Positions 53,650-64,000 of a stretch of DNA of 64,000 nucleotides are shown here, one piece after another (position 1 is the stretch's first letter; each line of letters starts with the position of its first letter). The stretch spans positions 1 through 64,000 of the forward strand of contig JAJECX010000011.1 in the NCBI GenBank assembly GCA_022821805.1, written 5' to 3'. Source of the stretch: Anaerolineae bacterium (GTDB lineage: Bacteria; Chloroflexota; Anaerolineae; Aggregatilineales; Phototrophicaceae). Both the position numbers and the translations under genes were made by a program. A model generated the notes under the pieces. The model had not been told where the DNA came from. It ran no database searches and saw nothing but the letters and a program-made list of their open reading frames with translations.

Positions 53650-56148
53650 GTGCCAAATAAAATGGAACGCTTCACACAGCGGGCGCGGCGTGTACTGAGC
53701 CTGGCGCAAGAAGAGGCGGAACGCCTGCAGCATCACCAAATCGGAACCGAGCACCTGCTTCTCGGTTTAATGCGCGAAGATGGCGGCGTCGCCGGACGGG
53801 TGCTGCGCGATTTGGGCTTGGATCAGCGGCGGGTTGAAGAATTGGTGTCTCGCTTGTCCACCGCTGACGAGCGCGCCAGCGCCTCGCAACTGGATTTGTC
53901 CCCCGGCACAAAGAAGGTGCTGGAGCTGGCGGTTGATGAGGCGCGCCGAATGGGCCACCATTACATCGGCACCGAGCATCTGCTTCTCGGCTTGGTTAGG
54001 CAGCAGGAAGGCATCGCGCTGGATGTGCTGCGGCGGCTGGGCGTCAGCCCCGAAGAGGTGCGCCGGCAGACCAGCAAAGTGCTGCAGGAAAGCCCGGTGC
54101 AATCGGCGCAAAAGACGCAGGATCGCCACGCCAGCAAGCAATCGCGCAAGGACAGCACGCCCCTCGTCGATCAATTGGCGACCGACTTGACCAGTTTGGC
54201 GGAAAACGGCAAGCTTGACCCGGTCGTCGGGCGCGAAATGGAAATCGAGCGCGTTATTCAAGTGTTGAGCCGCCGACGCAAGAACAATCCGGCGCTGATC
54301 GGCGAACCTGGCGTTGGCAAGACAGCAATCGTCGAAGGCTTGGCGCAGCGAATCGTTGAAGGCGACACGCCCAAGCCCTTATTGCGGAAGCGCGTTCTTC
54401 AACTGGACGTGGGTTCGCTGGTCGCTGGCACCATGTACCGCGGTCAATTTGAAGAGCGCCTCAAGCGCGTTATCGAGGAGCTCAAAGCCTCCGATACGAT
54501 CCTGTTTATTGACGAAGTGCATATGCTTGTGGGAGCGGGCTCAGCCGGCAGCAGCGTCGATGCGGCCAACATTCTCAAGCCGGCGCTGGCGCGCGGCGAA
54601 TTGCAGTGCATCGGCGCCACCACACTGGACGAATATCGCAAGCATATCGAAAGCGATGCTGCCCTCGAACGCCGATTCCAACAGATACAAGTAGCTGAAC
54701 CGACAATTGAAGAAACAATCGAAATCCTGCAAGGCATCAAATTCCCTTATCAAGATCATCATAATGTCGAAATCACCGATGACGCCATTGAGACCGCCGC
54801 GAACCTGTCCGCGCGCTACATCCCCGACCGTTTCCTGCCCGATAAAGCCATCGACCTGATTGACGAAGCGGCCGCCCGCCTGCGAATGTATAAAAGCCCG
54901 GAGGCAGCGGCGGTGCGTCGAGTGATGGATGAGCTGGAAGAGATACACGAAGACATCGAGCTGGCGGAGGACGCGGGCGAGCCCGACGAAGCGGCGACGC
55001 TTGAATTGCGCCGCGAATCGCTGGATGCCAAGCTGGCGGACTTCCGCATGAACTGGAATGAAGAGACGGGACAGCCGCGTTTGCAGGGCGACGATATCTC
55101 CGAGGTGGCGGCGATGTGGACCGGCATCCCGGTCACGCGGATCGCCAACGAAGAGAGCGAGCGACTAATGGAGATGGAAGACAAGCTGCACGAGCGCATC
55201 ATCGGGCAGCACGAAGCCATCGTGTCCATCAGCAAGGCGGTTCGACGCGCTCGCGCCGGCTTGAAAGATCCGCGCCGTCCCATTGGCTCCTTCATGTTTC
55301 TGGGACCCACCGGCGTCGGCAAAACCGAACTGACCAAGGCGCTGGCCGAGTTTCTCTTCGGCAGCGAGGACGCGCTCATTCAACTCGATATGAGCGAGTT
55401 TATGGAGCGGCATTCGGTCGCCCGTCTCGTGGGCGCGCCTCCCGGCTACGTTGGTTATGAGGACGCCGGTCAGTTGACCGAGGCGGTGCGCCGCCGCCCC
55501 TACAGCATTATCGTCTTCGACGAAGTGGAAAAGGCGCATTCGGAAGCCTTCAACATGCTGCTGCAAGTCATGGAAGAGGGCACGCTAACCGATGCGCGGG
55601 GCCGCCGCGTCGACTTCCGCAACGCCATGATCGTGATGACGAGCAACGTTGGCGCCGAACTGATCAAACCCAATTCGGGCTTGGGCTTCAATACGCATCT
55701 CGATGCCGAAAAACTGGACGACGAACAGTATGAAGACATGAGCCGCAACGTGACTGATAAATTGCAGCGGATGTTCCGCCCAGAGTTCCTGAACCGCGTT
55801 GACGCCACCATCATTTTCCGCTCGCTCACTCGTGACGAAATTCGGCAGATTGTCGACCTTGAATTGGATAAAGTGCGCGAACGCCTGCTCGAACACGCCA
55901 TCACGCTTGAAGCCAGCGGCGCAGGCATTGATTGGCTCGCCGACAATGGCTACAACCCTGAATTTGGCGCGCGGCCGCTGCGCCGTTTGATACAGAACGA
56001 AGTCGAGGATCGCCTGTCTGACGGCATCCTGTCGGGCGAGTTCGGTTTAGCCAGCGTGATACGGATTGACGTCGACGATGACGGCGGCTTGACGATGGTC
56101 ACCGTAGAAGATGAAGAAGTCGCTGAGGAACTCGAAACACCAGTCTAA
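53650..56148 (+). CDS. clpC: ClpC, ATP-dependent Clp protease ATPase subunit
   Basis: An 832-aa Hsp100 protein, GTG start after GGAGG. It has two Clp repeats ([40 protein letters not shown]), AAA-1 with [18 protein letters not shown], the short UVR-like middle domain ([20 protein letters not shown]), and AAA-2 with [20 protein letters not shown] and the sensor and arginine-finger region near [16 protein letters not shown]. This is the typical ClpC layout and length. It unfolds proteins for ClpP and is usually stress-induced. The C-terminal [14 protein letters not shown] is acidic. It is third in the plus-strand cluster of ClpC-like, S1 and Clp-N genes. Confidence 0.95.
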   Translation: MPNKMERFTQRARRVLSLAQEEAERLQHHQIGTEHLLLGLMREDGGVAGRVLRDLGLDQRRVEELVSRLSTADERASASQLDLSPGTKKVLELAVDEARRMGHHYIGTEHLLLGLVRQQEGIALDVLRRLGVSPEEVRRQTSKVLQESPVQSAQKTQDRHASKQSRKDSTPLVDQLATDLTSLAENGKLDPVVGREMEIERVIQVLSRRRKNNPALIGEPGVGKTAIVEGLAQRIVEGDTPKPLLRKRVLQLDVGSLVAGTMYRGQFEERLKRVIEELKASDTILFIDEVHMLVGAGSAGSSVDAANILKPALARGELQCIGATTLDEYRKHIESDAALERRFQQIQVAEPTIEETIEILQGIKFPYQDHHNVEITDDAIETAANLSARYIPDRFLPDKAIDLIDEAAARLRMYKSPEAAAVRRVMDELEEIHEDIELAEDAGEPDEAATLELRRESLDAKLADFRMNWNEETGQPRLQGDDISEVAAMWTGIPVTRIANEESERLMEMEDKLHERIIGQHEAIVSISKAVRRARAGLKDPRRPIGSFMFLGPTGVGKTELTKALAEFLFGSEDALIQLDMSEFMERHSVARLVGAPPGYVGYEDAGQLTEAVRRRPYSIIVFDEVEKAHSEAFNMLLQVMEEGTLTDARGRRVDFRNAMIVMTSNVGAELIKPNSGLGFNTHLDAEKLDDEQYEDMSRNVTDKLQRMFRPEFLNRVDATIIFRSLTRDEIRQIVDLELDKVRERLLEHAITLEASGAGIDWLADNGYNPEFGARPLRRLIQNEVEDRLSDGILSGEFGLASVIRIDVDDDGGLTMVTVEDEEVAEELETPV

Positions 56149-56152
56149 GTTG

Positions 56153-56234
56153 AGTTGCGCAACTGGTTACGCTAAAGTAAACCACCTCTGACAAACTATC
56201 TTGTAGAGCGGCAAGTTGCGCTTCCGATTGCCGC
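56153..56234. terminator. Dyads after clpC
   Basis: The palindrome AGTTGCGCAACT (56153-56164) begins 5 bp after the clpC stop. A second dyad GCGGCAA/TTGCCGC (56208-56234) follows. Neither has a U-run, so termination is inferred. The remaining part of the 332-bp gap to 56480 shows no convincing gene. Confidence 0.35.
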
Positions 56235-56434
56235 CTCTCATGCAGGAAACCCGCAGCCATGAATAACTGCGAACACAACAGTTGCAAGGACGCCTGCAAC
56301 AATGCCCGCCGCACCGGGCTTGCTAAAGTGTATCGTAGCAAAAGGCTATCGTTTCTCCTCCATCTCTCGATCCCAACTCGACCGCATATTTGTCGTACAA
56401 GTTCAGCCTATCACGACCGAGCTGTCAAACAAAA

Positions 56435-56458
56435 GAGGACTGCCCTGCGACAGACCTC
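56435..56458 (-). terminator. Terminator of the small coiled-coil gene
   Basis: Minus-strand hairpin GAGGTCTG / CAGTCCTC (one mismatch) followed by TTTTGTTT. Its sequence is nearly identical over ~23 bp to the groEL terminator at 56792-56815, which suggests duplication of a terminator segment. Confidence 0.6.
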
Positions 56459-56480
56459 CGATTGAGAAATTTGGGCACGC

Positions 56481-56735
56481 TCATTCCCGCTGTTGGAGGT
56501 GGTTCTTTATGAATGCGAGATCATCCAACGCAAGAGTCAGAAGCTCTTCTACCCGGGTCATGCGCGTTTCTATGTTGTCCAGACGCGACTCGATATTCGC
56601 CAAGCGTACTGAATGCTCCTGCAGCACTTGCACCATAGAGGCCTGACTCTCCACCATTGAGGCGGTCAATTGCTCCAGGCGATGCAGGCGCAGGTCATAG
56701 AGTTCGGTTTGCTGTTCCAATGCGTTACTCTCCAT
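56481..56735 (-). CDS. Small coiled-coil protein, hypothetical
   Basis: An 84-aa protein from the ATG at 56735; the frame is open 12 codons further, but that part overlaps the promoter. Nearly all of it is a heptad-patterned helix: ALEQQTELYDLRLHRLEQL, VLQEHSVRLANIESRLDNIE, TRMTRVEELLTLALDDLAFI. It is probably an oligomeric coiled coil. It lies directly downstream of groEL on the same strand but has its own promoter. Function unknown. Confidence 0.7.
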   Translation of the reverse strand: MESNALEQQTELYDLRLHRLEQLTASMVESQASMVQVLQEHSVRLANIESRLDNIETRMTRVEELLTLALDDLAFIKNHLQQRE

Positions 56736-56759
56736 CACCGCTAGTTGACAGTCAATAGA

Positions 56760-56788
56760 ATCATAGCACAAACAGTCTGATTCGACAA
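56760..56788 (-). promoter_or_regulatory. Promoter of the coiled-coil gene, embedded in the groEL terminator tail
   Basis: TTGTCG (56783-56788) and TATGAT (56760-56765) with 17-bp spacing and a TG one base before the -10. The -35 overlaps the U-run of the groEL terminator. Confidence 0.55.
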
Positions 56789-56815
56789 AAAGAGGACTGC
56801 CCTGCGACAGTCCTC
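56786..56815 (-). terminator. groEL rho-independent terminator
   Basis: An 8-bp perfect stem GAGGACTG / CAGTCCTC with an 8-nt loop (56792-56815) is followed on the minus strand by TTTTTG. Confidence 0.85.
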
Positions 56816-56848
56816 GGTAAGCGTTAATTGTCGTGGCTTTGAGCCGGA

Positions 56849-58513
<1,665 letters not shown>

Positions 58514-58564
58514 CTAATTGACTTCTCACTAGAGCGGTTGTAACGAGAATTGCCGCAGCCTGCC

Positions 58565-58867
58565 TTAGGCTTCGACAATGCCAAGGATGTCGGATTCTTT
58601 CATAATGAGCATGCTGATGCCATCAAGTTTGACTTCGGTTCCAGCATACTTGGCGAAAAGGACACGATCGCCTTCCTGGACATCCATGGGAATGCGTTTT
58701 TCGCCCTCTTCATCATACTTGCCGGGTCCTGCGGCGCGGATCAAGCCTTGCTGCGGCTTCTCCTTGGCCGTTTCCGGCAATACAAATGCGCCACCTGCGA
58801 ATGTTTCTTCCGATTCCACCGGTTCCACCAGGACGCGGTCTCCCAGCGGGCGAATAGAGACAGGCAT
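58565..58867 (-). CDS. groES: Co-chaperonin GroES
   Basis: A 100-aa co-chaperonin: [20 protein letters not shown], the mobile-loop region [18 protein letters not shown], and [15 protein letters not shown]. It caps the GroEL ring. AAGGGAG precedes the ATG. First gene of the groESL operon. Confidence 0.98.
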   Translation of the reverse strand: MPVSIRPLGDRVLVEPVESEETFAGGAFVLPETAKEKPQQGLIRAAGPGKYDEEGEKRIPMDVQEGDRVLFAKYAGTEVKLDGISMLIMKESDILGIVEA

Positions 58868-58925
58868 TATTATCTCCCTTTCGAACTATGGTTGCCTTGG
58901 ATACATACGACTTTCTTTTGTCGCA

Positions 58926-58956
58926 TTCTGGCACTCGCATTGCTTGAGTGCCAGAA
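58926..58956 (-). promoter_or_regulatory. CIRCE operator (HrcA-binding site)
   Basis: A perfect inverted repeat with 11-bp arms TTCTGGCACTC / GAGTGCCAGAA and a 9-bp spacer. The GCACTC-N9-GAGTGC core is the CIRCE element bound by the heat-shock repressor HrcA. It lies just downstream of the promoter, 59 bp before groES. No hrcA gene is in the window. Confidence 0.95.
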
Positions 58957-58966
58957 ATTCAAGAGT

Positions 58967-58995
58967 AACTTATCATATCGCCAAGTGATAGTCAA
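58967..58995 (-). promoter_or_regulatory. Promoter of groES-groEL
   Basis: TTGACT (58990-58995) and TAAGTT (58967-58972), 17-bp spacing. The -10 is poor, but the position directly upstream of CIRCE supports it. Confidence 0.5.
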
Positions 58996-59085
58996 TGGAT
59001 TTGGCAAAGAACGGTGTGGATTGCCAAAAATAATATGAGTTTCTAACGCAGCTGGCGTCTGTCCAAGCGGCGCGGCATCTCTCTG

Positions 59086-60933
59086 TTAGGATCCAGTCTG
59101 AACGATGGACTCGATGCCATAGTAGATCTCGGCAGCCTCGTTCTCTGGTTTCATTGAGATGTCCGCTTCCCAAAAGTACTGTGACATATCATAAGCCAAC
59201 GGCGCAACTTCAACATAACTGAGGCCCTCGTCTCGCTTCGCCAGCAGATACTGATGACGAGCGTCCCACTCCCGCGCGTACAATTCAAGGTCGGGCAGCC
59301 ATTGAAGCCGTCCCAGGAAGATGCCGAGCCCGATCGTAACGGCAACCAGCGCGCCAGCCAGTTTGTAGCGAGCCAACCATACCGATGTCAGCCCGTTGGC
59401 ATTGAGGAAACTCTTGAGCCAAATGCCCATGCAGGCTCCCCAAACCAATCCGGTGACGACGAGTAAGAAACTGACCGGCGCCATGACCCGATCGCGGACG
59501 TATCCTATTGAGTAATTGGCTAGCGCCAGCAAAACAAATGCTGACACGACGGCAGCAGCAAAGCTAATGGCGATAAGGGCGCCGCCGCGCCGCGCATCGC
59601 GCTGGGAGCATTGGGCAGCGAACATAAACGATAAAAGCCCTAAGACAGAAATTGCGCTCAATACCAGGTGACCAGCCGCCTTGAAATGAACGCTTCTAAT
59701 TTGCGTCAATGCGAGAAAGGCGAGCGCCACAATCCAGCATACGACCGTCAGCGCCGTAACGAAGCCAAGATTTCTTCGCGCTTCCGCCGAAATCTTGGAG
59801 CGGAACACAAGCAGTAGCAGAAAGGCAAATATGGCGGCGGCGTTGAGGCAGACAACCACAAAGAACGCATAACTAAAGCGACCAAGAATGCTCGGGCTGT
59901 CGCTAATATGTGTCCACAAAACAGGTAAAAAGAGGATTTGAACGATCAGCCCGACCCAAACGGGAAGCGTGGGCAGCGAAATCGTTCGCTTCAGCGACGA
60001 CCGCGATTCCGTCCGCGAGATCATCAATGACGCGAATAGCCCGGCAGCGAATAGCAGGCCGAAACCGGCAAAGGCGCGCTGATCTGTCACATATTGAAGG
60101 GTAAGGTCCATGGTGAGCGGAATCAGCTCGGAGAGCGATCGTATCGGCGTTGTAACGCCGCCGTCAACATACCACTCGACTCGATCGCCAATGCCGGGCG
60201 CGGTCACCTGTACCAGAGCGTTGACTATGGTAACGAGCCATCCTACCGTGATAAGGAACAACGCTTGGGGGCGATGCGAGCGATCGACAAGGAGTAGCGC
60301 CACGAGCGCCAAGAATGGCAGCGCAGTCAATTGAAACACTAGATGCATTTCAGAGAAGCTGGCGACGGCGAAGGCGGCCAAACCGGCGATGACAGCGATC
60401 CCGAGCTTGCGCAGCGACGAACCGCAGCGCCGCGTCAAAGCCAGCGTTAGAGCAATGCCGAATGGAGCAAGCGTTATGGGCAGCGCGTAGGCTGTACTGG
60501 CGGTATACCAGTACAAAGTCTCCAGCGAATAGAAACCGTTGAGTGTCGCCGCTACCATGAGCGACGCTACCACTGTGGAAACTATCAGCGGCTTAGCTGC
60601 CAATTTCAGCCGCTTGCTGGCGATCGCCAGCAGCCAGATCAAGCCAAGCAGCCAAATCGCTATGATAAGCGCCGGCATAAGTTGCGCGCTCAACCCATCC
60701 AACGGTCCCAATACGCCCTGGACAAAGATATTGCCAAAAGAACCGCCCCAGGAATTTCTGTGATGTATGATATGAGATATGGGTCCCGATTCAAGCGCAT
60801 GGGCAATACGCGAATAATCGTCGCGCATCATCCGCATGAATTGCCCCAAGTAAGCGAAGAGCAGCGCAGGAGCAAGCGCGAACAGGACTGTCGCCAGTCT
60901 TGCGAATGACGTTTTGGAGAGGCTTATTGTCAC
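59086..60933 (-). CDS. Large polytopic membrane protein (DUF6056/GT-C-like)
   Basis: A 615-aa protein with about 13 predicted transmembrane helices. A short N-terminal loop carries MRMMRDDYSRI with an Asp pair, and a C-terminal extracytoplasmic tail carries YAREWDARHQYLLAKRDEGL, EVAPLAYDMSQYF and AAEIYYGIESIV. This layout resembles DUF6056-type proteins and GT-C glycosyltransferases, where the first-loop acidic residues and a Trp-Asp-x-Arg tail recur. Transfer of a lipid-linked sugar is possible but not proven. A decayed second copy of its C-terminus lies immediately upstream. Confidence 0.7.
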   Translation of the reverse strand: MTISLSKTSFARLATVLFALAPALLFAYLGQFMRMMRDDYSRIAHALESGPISHIIHHRNSWGGSFGNIFVQGVLGPLDGLSAQLMPALIIAIWLLGLIWLLAIASKRLKLAAKPLIVSTVVASLMVAATLNGFYSLETLYWYTASTAYALPITLAPFGIALTLALTRRCGSSLRKLGIAVIAGLAAFAVASFSEMHLVFQLTALPFLALVALLLVDRSHRPQALFLITVGWLVTIVNALVQVTAPGIGDRVEWYVDGGVTTPIRSLSELIPLTMDLTLQYVTDQRAFAGFGLLFAAGLFASLMISRTESRSSLKRTISLPTLPVWVGLIVQILFLPVLWTHISDSPSILGRFSYAFFVVVCLNAAAIFAFLLLLVFRSKISAEARRNLGFVTALTVVCWIVALAFLALTQIRSVHFKAAGHLVLSAISVLGLLSFMFAAQCSQRDARRGGALIAISFAAAVVSAFVLLALANYSIGYVRDRVMAPVSFLLVVTGLVWGACMGIWLKSFLNANGLTSVWLARYKLAGALVAVTIGLGIFLGRLQWLPDLELYAREWDARHQYLLAKRDEGLSYVEVAPLAYDMSQYFWEADISMKPENEAAEIYYGIESIVQTGS

Positions 60934-61024
60934 AATGCTAATCCTCAGCTAGAAGACAATTAACTCAACCATCCACAGCATATCCTTGACTCCCCTAGGC
61001 CGCCTTTGCCGCAAATAGCGAAAT

Positions 61025-61258
61025 TCATTCAACGACGGTGATTGAATCAACACCATAGTAGAAAGGATGACTTTCGCCAAATTACTGACCACTGGCTGAA
61101 ATGTATCCGCTCAAATCGAAGCTAAAAGGCGCGATCTCGATGTCGCGAACCCCGTTTTCGCACATCCGGACGATACGCTGGTGACCTACTCGCTTCTCTC
61201 AGAAGGCGGCATCAAACCACGCCACCGGCAACGACAGAGCGTTGCCGACGCTTCGATT
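61025..61258 (-). pseudogene. Decayed C-terminal end of a second copy of the membrane protein
   Basis: The minus strand reads, in one frame, LSLPVAWFDAAF, TGA (61199-61201), EKRVGHQRIVRMCENGVRDI, EIAPFSFDLSGYISASGQ, TAA, FGESHPFYYGVDSITVVE and a final TGA. This aligns with the tail of the neighbouring protein (REWDARHQYLLAKRDEGLSY, VEVAPLAYDMSQYF, EIYYGIESIV). The first stop sits about where that protein has Trp. The fragment therefore has two internal stops. Together with promoterless DNA it fills the 350-bp gap 60934-61283. Confidence 0.7.
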
Positions 61259-61283
61259 CTGTACTCGCTCGCTCACGGTTGAT

Positions 61284-64000
61284 CTATCCGTCCACCACAG
61301 AGACTGCCAGCTCGGATGAAGCGCGATTCCCCACTTGATCGTAAGCGATCGCCTTGAACAGAATTTCGCCGACATCTTCCAATGCAACGTCGACGCCGAA
61401 GGGCCAATCGCGATCGTCGCTAAGCAGCTGGTCGCCCCGATAAAATTCAACCCGCTGGATCGTCAGATTATCGCTTACATCGGTCAGCAAGGATACGACT
61501 TGCTGCGATGGATATCGTATCACGTTGATATCGTCGCTCGTCCGCAGTTTCACCGCCGGCGGCGTATTGTCGAAAGTCAGGAGTTTGCTGTCGGTTTCGA
61601 CGCTGCCATCGGCGAAGGTCACCGACAGGCGCAAGGTGTAGATGCCGCTGTACAACGCCGTCTCCCAAGTGGCGGCAATCTCGCCGCTATCTTCAAGCCA
61701 CTGCCTCTCGCCTATACTGGTCCAGGTATCGGGATTCACATCGGCGCCATATTCCAACAGCCAGCTCTCCGCGCCCGCCCGGTCGACGACAGCGGCAATG
61801 TCTACCCTAGACCCAACATAGGCATAATCCGCGGGCGATATGATACGCGCTGGTTTCGCGCTGCCCGCGTCACTGTCGCTGCTATAGCTGCTGGGCGGCA
61901 GGGGCTTGCCATTATCCAGCCACCAATCCATGACGTCGTCCGGTGGAATGAAAAAGGCAAGTGGTTCACGCAGTTCATCTGGCGTGCTCACCGTCGCCAG
62001 TTGTCCGTCCGCTCGGTTGATCTCGAACCTTTGCCAATAATGATCGCGCTGCAACATGGCGCCGGCCGGTACCAATTCCTTCCGCGTCGGGCAGTGAGCC
62101 GTCGTCGCTGGCAACAAGCCCGAAATCTCGCAAACCAGGTATTCTTCAATATCGGCGGGCGCGCTCCAATAGCGCTCCGGCAACTGGAGATGTGAATGGG
62201 CGTAATCCATCAGCGCGCGCCATAGCGGCGCCGAGCCTGAGCCATCCGAATTAGTGAAATCAAGAGGCTCATCGTCCCTGCGGCCAGTATGCGCTGCCAG
62301 CGCCAGATCGGGCGAATGTCCGACTGTCCAACTGTCGCGCTTGTCGGCGCTCATGCCATCGACGACGGCGGCAGGCCGCGAAATGCGCAAGTTGATATTT
62401 GCCTCCGTCATAGCCGCTTCCCGCGCGTCAGCATCGGCGAGTATATCATTCACCATATACGCGGCGCTCGGCTGAATGATAAGGGTCTCGTTCGCTGTCG
62501 ACGCCTCATCATAGGACCAGAGCACTCGCCCGCTGGCATCTCTGATCCTGAGTACCGCCACCGGATCGCGGGCTCGAACACCGTCACCCATTGGCATCAC
62601 AGGCAAGCCCCGCATCGCGCCCATCGATGCCAGAACGCTGTAGGCGTATGCCGCATCCAACACGGAGACCGCCCCGCCCCGTTCCAAGAGCGACAGACCG
62701 CCGCCCTTCGCGTCCAGGCTATTGAACCCAATCGCTCGCGCAATGTCGATGACCGGAACGATACCGTTTACGCTGGCGACCTGCACCGCCGGCGGCAGCA
62801 GACCGGCCGCCATCGCATCGCGGAGATTCAGCGGACCGCGATAGACGCTATCCGGATTAGCCGGCGCATAAATCAATTCGGCGCTTGCTCCCGGGTAAGC
62901 GCGCGGCAGATCGTAAACCATCGACGCCGGTGTAAACTCGCGCCGCAGAAAAGCCTCCAGGTAAACGAAGGGCTGGAGAACGATCGCCGGCTGATGACTG
63001 GCGGCCTCCGCGTCCCCCACCATACTCAAAATCCGACCGCTGCCCACATCAATCAGCGCCAACGCGCCGATATCGGGCGGCGAAGATCCGGCTGGCGACC
63101 CGGCTGCCAGCTCGCGCGCCGCAGCGCAAGGCGATCCATCTATGGCGGTAACTTGGTCAATCTGCCGCAAATGCGCGCGCAGGGCGCATTCCGCTTGCAA
63201 TTGCAGAACCAGATCCAGCGATGTCGTAATTTGCAGCGCGCCGCGCGCCATCATTCTGGCGCCGGAATATCCCAAGCTATCCAGCAGTTCTTCCGCTTGC
63301 CCCCGCGCATATTGGATGAACTCCGGCGCGATCTCCGCCCGGCGAGCGTCCGGCTTGCGCAAGGCGATATCTAACGCCGATGCCGCGTCAAATTGCGCCT
63401 TGTCAATCAACTCGGCATCAAGCATTTGGAAGAGCAGATCGGCTCCGCGTTCGCGCGCCTGCGCCGGCGCATCAATCGGATTGAGCGATGGCTCTGCGAC
63501 GATTGGCGCCAGCAGCGCCGACTCCTCTAGCGACAGCGCCACCGCCGACTTGCCGAGATAGATTTGCGCAGCCGCCTCAATCCCGAAGGCATCGCGCCCG
63601 TAATAGCTTGTGTTTAGCCGCCACTCAAGCAATTCCTCGTTGGAATATCGACGCATGCTCTCGGCGACATGCACGATCTCCAGCAAACGCGCATCCAACC
63701 CGCTCGCCTGCGTCAGTGGCAGAAGCGTATCGCTCGCGAGATTGCCAGCGATCCCGCCGTCACTCTCAACAGGCAAGCCAATAATGTAGCGCCAAACCTG
63801 CATTATTGTATTAGCCAGATTAAACCGGTCGCGCGCAACGCGCTGGTCGTAGCCTTCCGCCATCATGGAGGCGCTGACGAGGCGCGGCGGCAACTCATCC
63901 AATTTCAGCCAGCGGCGCTTATCGCCCAGCGGGTCAGCGACCGTATGGATTATTGTTTGGTCGGTCGCGTCCAAAAAGCGCGTTTCGCCTTGTTGCATTG
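61284..64000 (-). CDS. Penicillin-binding-protein-like protein with degenerate active sites (partial)
   Basis: At least 904 aa; the frame is open to the window edge, so the true start may lie outside. The N-terminal part follows GT51 (AESMRRYSNEELLEWRLNTS, YYGRDAFGIEAAAQIYLGKS, LSLEESALLAP), and the middle follows a class A PBP transpeptidase (LQPFVYLEAFLRREFTPASM, DSWTVGHSPD). Yet the GT51 EDxxFxxHxG and GGSTITQQ motifs read AEGYDQRVARDRF and GGIAGNLASDTLL. The transpeptidase SxxK, SxN and KTG motifs are replaced by AIVLQP, GLL and DGMSA. An Ig-like domain (DNTPPAVKLR, VEFYRGDQLL) ends the protein. It probably has a structural or regulatory role in the cell envelope. Confidence 0.8.
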   Translation of the reverse strand, partial: MQQGETRFLDATDQTIIHTVADPLGDKRRWLKLDELPPRLVSASMMAEGYDQRVARDRFNLANTIMQVWRYIIGLPVESDGGIAGNLASDTLLPLTQASGLDARLLEIVHVAESMRRYSNEELLEWRLNTSYYGRDAFGIEAAAQIYLGKSAVALSLEESALLAPIVAEPSLNPIDAPAQARERGADLLFQMLDAELIDKAQFDAASALDIALRKPDARRAEIAPEFIQYARGQAEELLDSLGYSGARMMARGALQITTSLDLVLQLQAECALRAHLRQIDQVTAIDGSPCAAARELAAGSPAGSSPPDIGALALIDVGSGRILSMVGDAEAASHQPAIVLQPFVYLEAFLRREFTPASMVYDLPRAYPGASAELIYAPANPDSVYRGPLNLRDAMAAGLLPPAVQVASVNGIVPVIDIARAIGFNSLDAKGGGLSLLERGGAVSVLDAAYAYSVLASMGAMRGLPVMPMGDGVRARDPVAVLRIRDASGRVLWSYDEASTANETLIIQPSAAYMVNDILADADAREAAMTEANINLRISRPAAVVDGMSADKRDSWTVGHSPDLALAAHTGRRDDEPLDFTNSDGSGSAPLWRALMDYAHSHLQLPERYWSAPADIEEYLVCEISGLLPATTAHCPTRKELVPAGAMLQRDHYWQRFEINRADGQLATVSTPDELREPLAFFIPPDDVMDWWLDNGKPLPPSSYSSDSDAGSAKPARIISPADYAYVGSRVDIAAVVDRAGAESWLLEYGADVNPDTWTSIGERQWLEDSGEIAATWETALYSGIYTLRLSVTFADGSVETDSKLLTFDNTPPAVKLRTSDDINVIRYPSQQVVSLLTDVSDNLTIQRVEFYRGDQLLSDDRDWPFGVDVALEDVGEILFKAIAYDQVGNRASSELAVSVVDG

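Noticed and set aside
56099..56341. An 80-codon minus-strand ORF after clpC
   Set aside because: It overlaps the clpC end and crosses two dyads; composition gives no support.
62289..63374. A 361-codon frame antisense to the PBP-like gene
   Set aside because: Shadow of the long minus-strand frame; Arg/His/Gln-rich with no recognisable fold.

Overview
This is a high-GC bacterial window. Several traits together suggest a member of the Chloroflexota, probably Anaerolineae-like: tandem DUF3179 proteins, an Aap-type amino-acid ABC transporter with enlarged permeases, groES-groEL behind a CIRCE operator, two ClpC-type ATPases, Pro/Thr-rich stalks on secreted proteins, an F420/PPOX-type flavoprotein and several DUF433/DUF5615 toxin-antitoxin pairs. 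No 16S rRNA or other phylogenetic marker is present beyond leuS and groEL, so the assignment is inference.

Left third (1-22.4 kb): the end of an IS481-type transposase; two SGNH-hydrolase membrane proteins on the minus strand; three consecutive DUF3179 genes on the plus strand, the last fused to a DsbA-like thioredoxin domain; a four-gene amino-acid ABC transporter operon (binding protein, two permeases, ATPase) whose second permease is 1135 aa; a SelW/Rdx-type gene that reads as a selenoprotein through an in-frame UGA; a frameshifted secreted-protein gene; leuS with a long leader holding a short ORF and alternative hairpins; a beta-helix secreted protein; and a membrane dipeptidase.

Middle (22.4-47.9 kb): tRNA-Ala(GGC) with its own promoter; small and membrane hypotheticals; an epimerase-HAD-degenerate shikimate kinase run; a double-length UxaA-family dehydratase; a UDG-like protein; PPOX and NadE; an RDD protein; a threefold tandem array of DUF433 antitoxin/DUF5615 toxin pairs, with fragments of the 3' end of the neighbouring histidinol-dehydrogenase-like gene between the copies; a minus-strand operon of cupin, MetE-like, methyltransferase and HisD-like genes; a FolC-like ligase; a flippase/glycosyltransferase pair; and an HTH-ImmA/IrrE plus MazF-type pair.

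Right third (47.9-64 kb): a proteostasis cluster (ClpC paralogue, S1-domain protein, stand-alone Clp N-domain protein, ClpC, and convergent groES-groEL under CIRCE control), then a polytopic membrane protein, the decayed C-terminus of a second copy of it, and a penicillin-binding-protein-like ORF whose catalytic motifs are almost all lost and which runs off the window.

The items most worth follow-up are the UGA-containing SelW-like gene, the toxin-antitoxin array whose copies have decayed in complementary ways, the DUF3179-DsbA fusion, the giant permease, the HTH-protease/MazF pair and the catalytically degenerate PBP.
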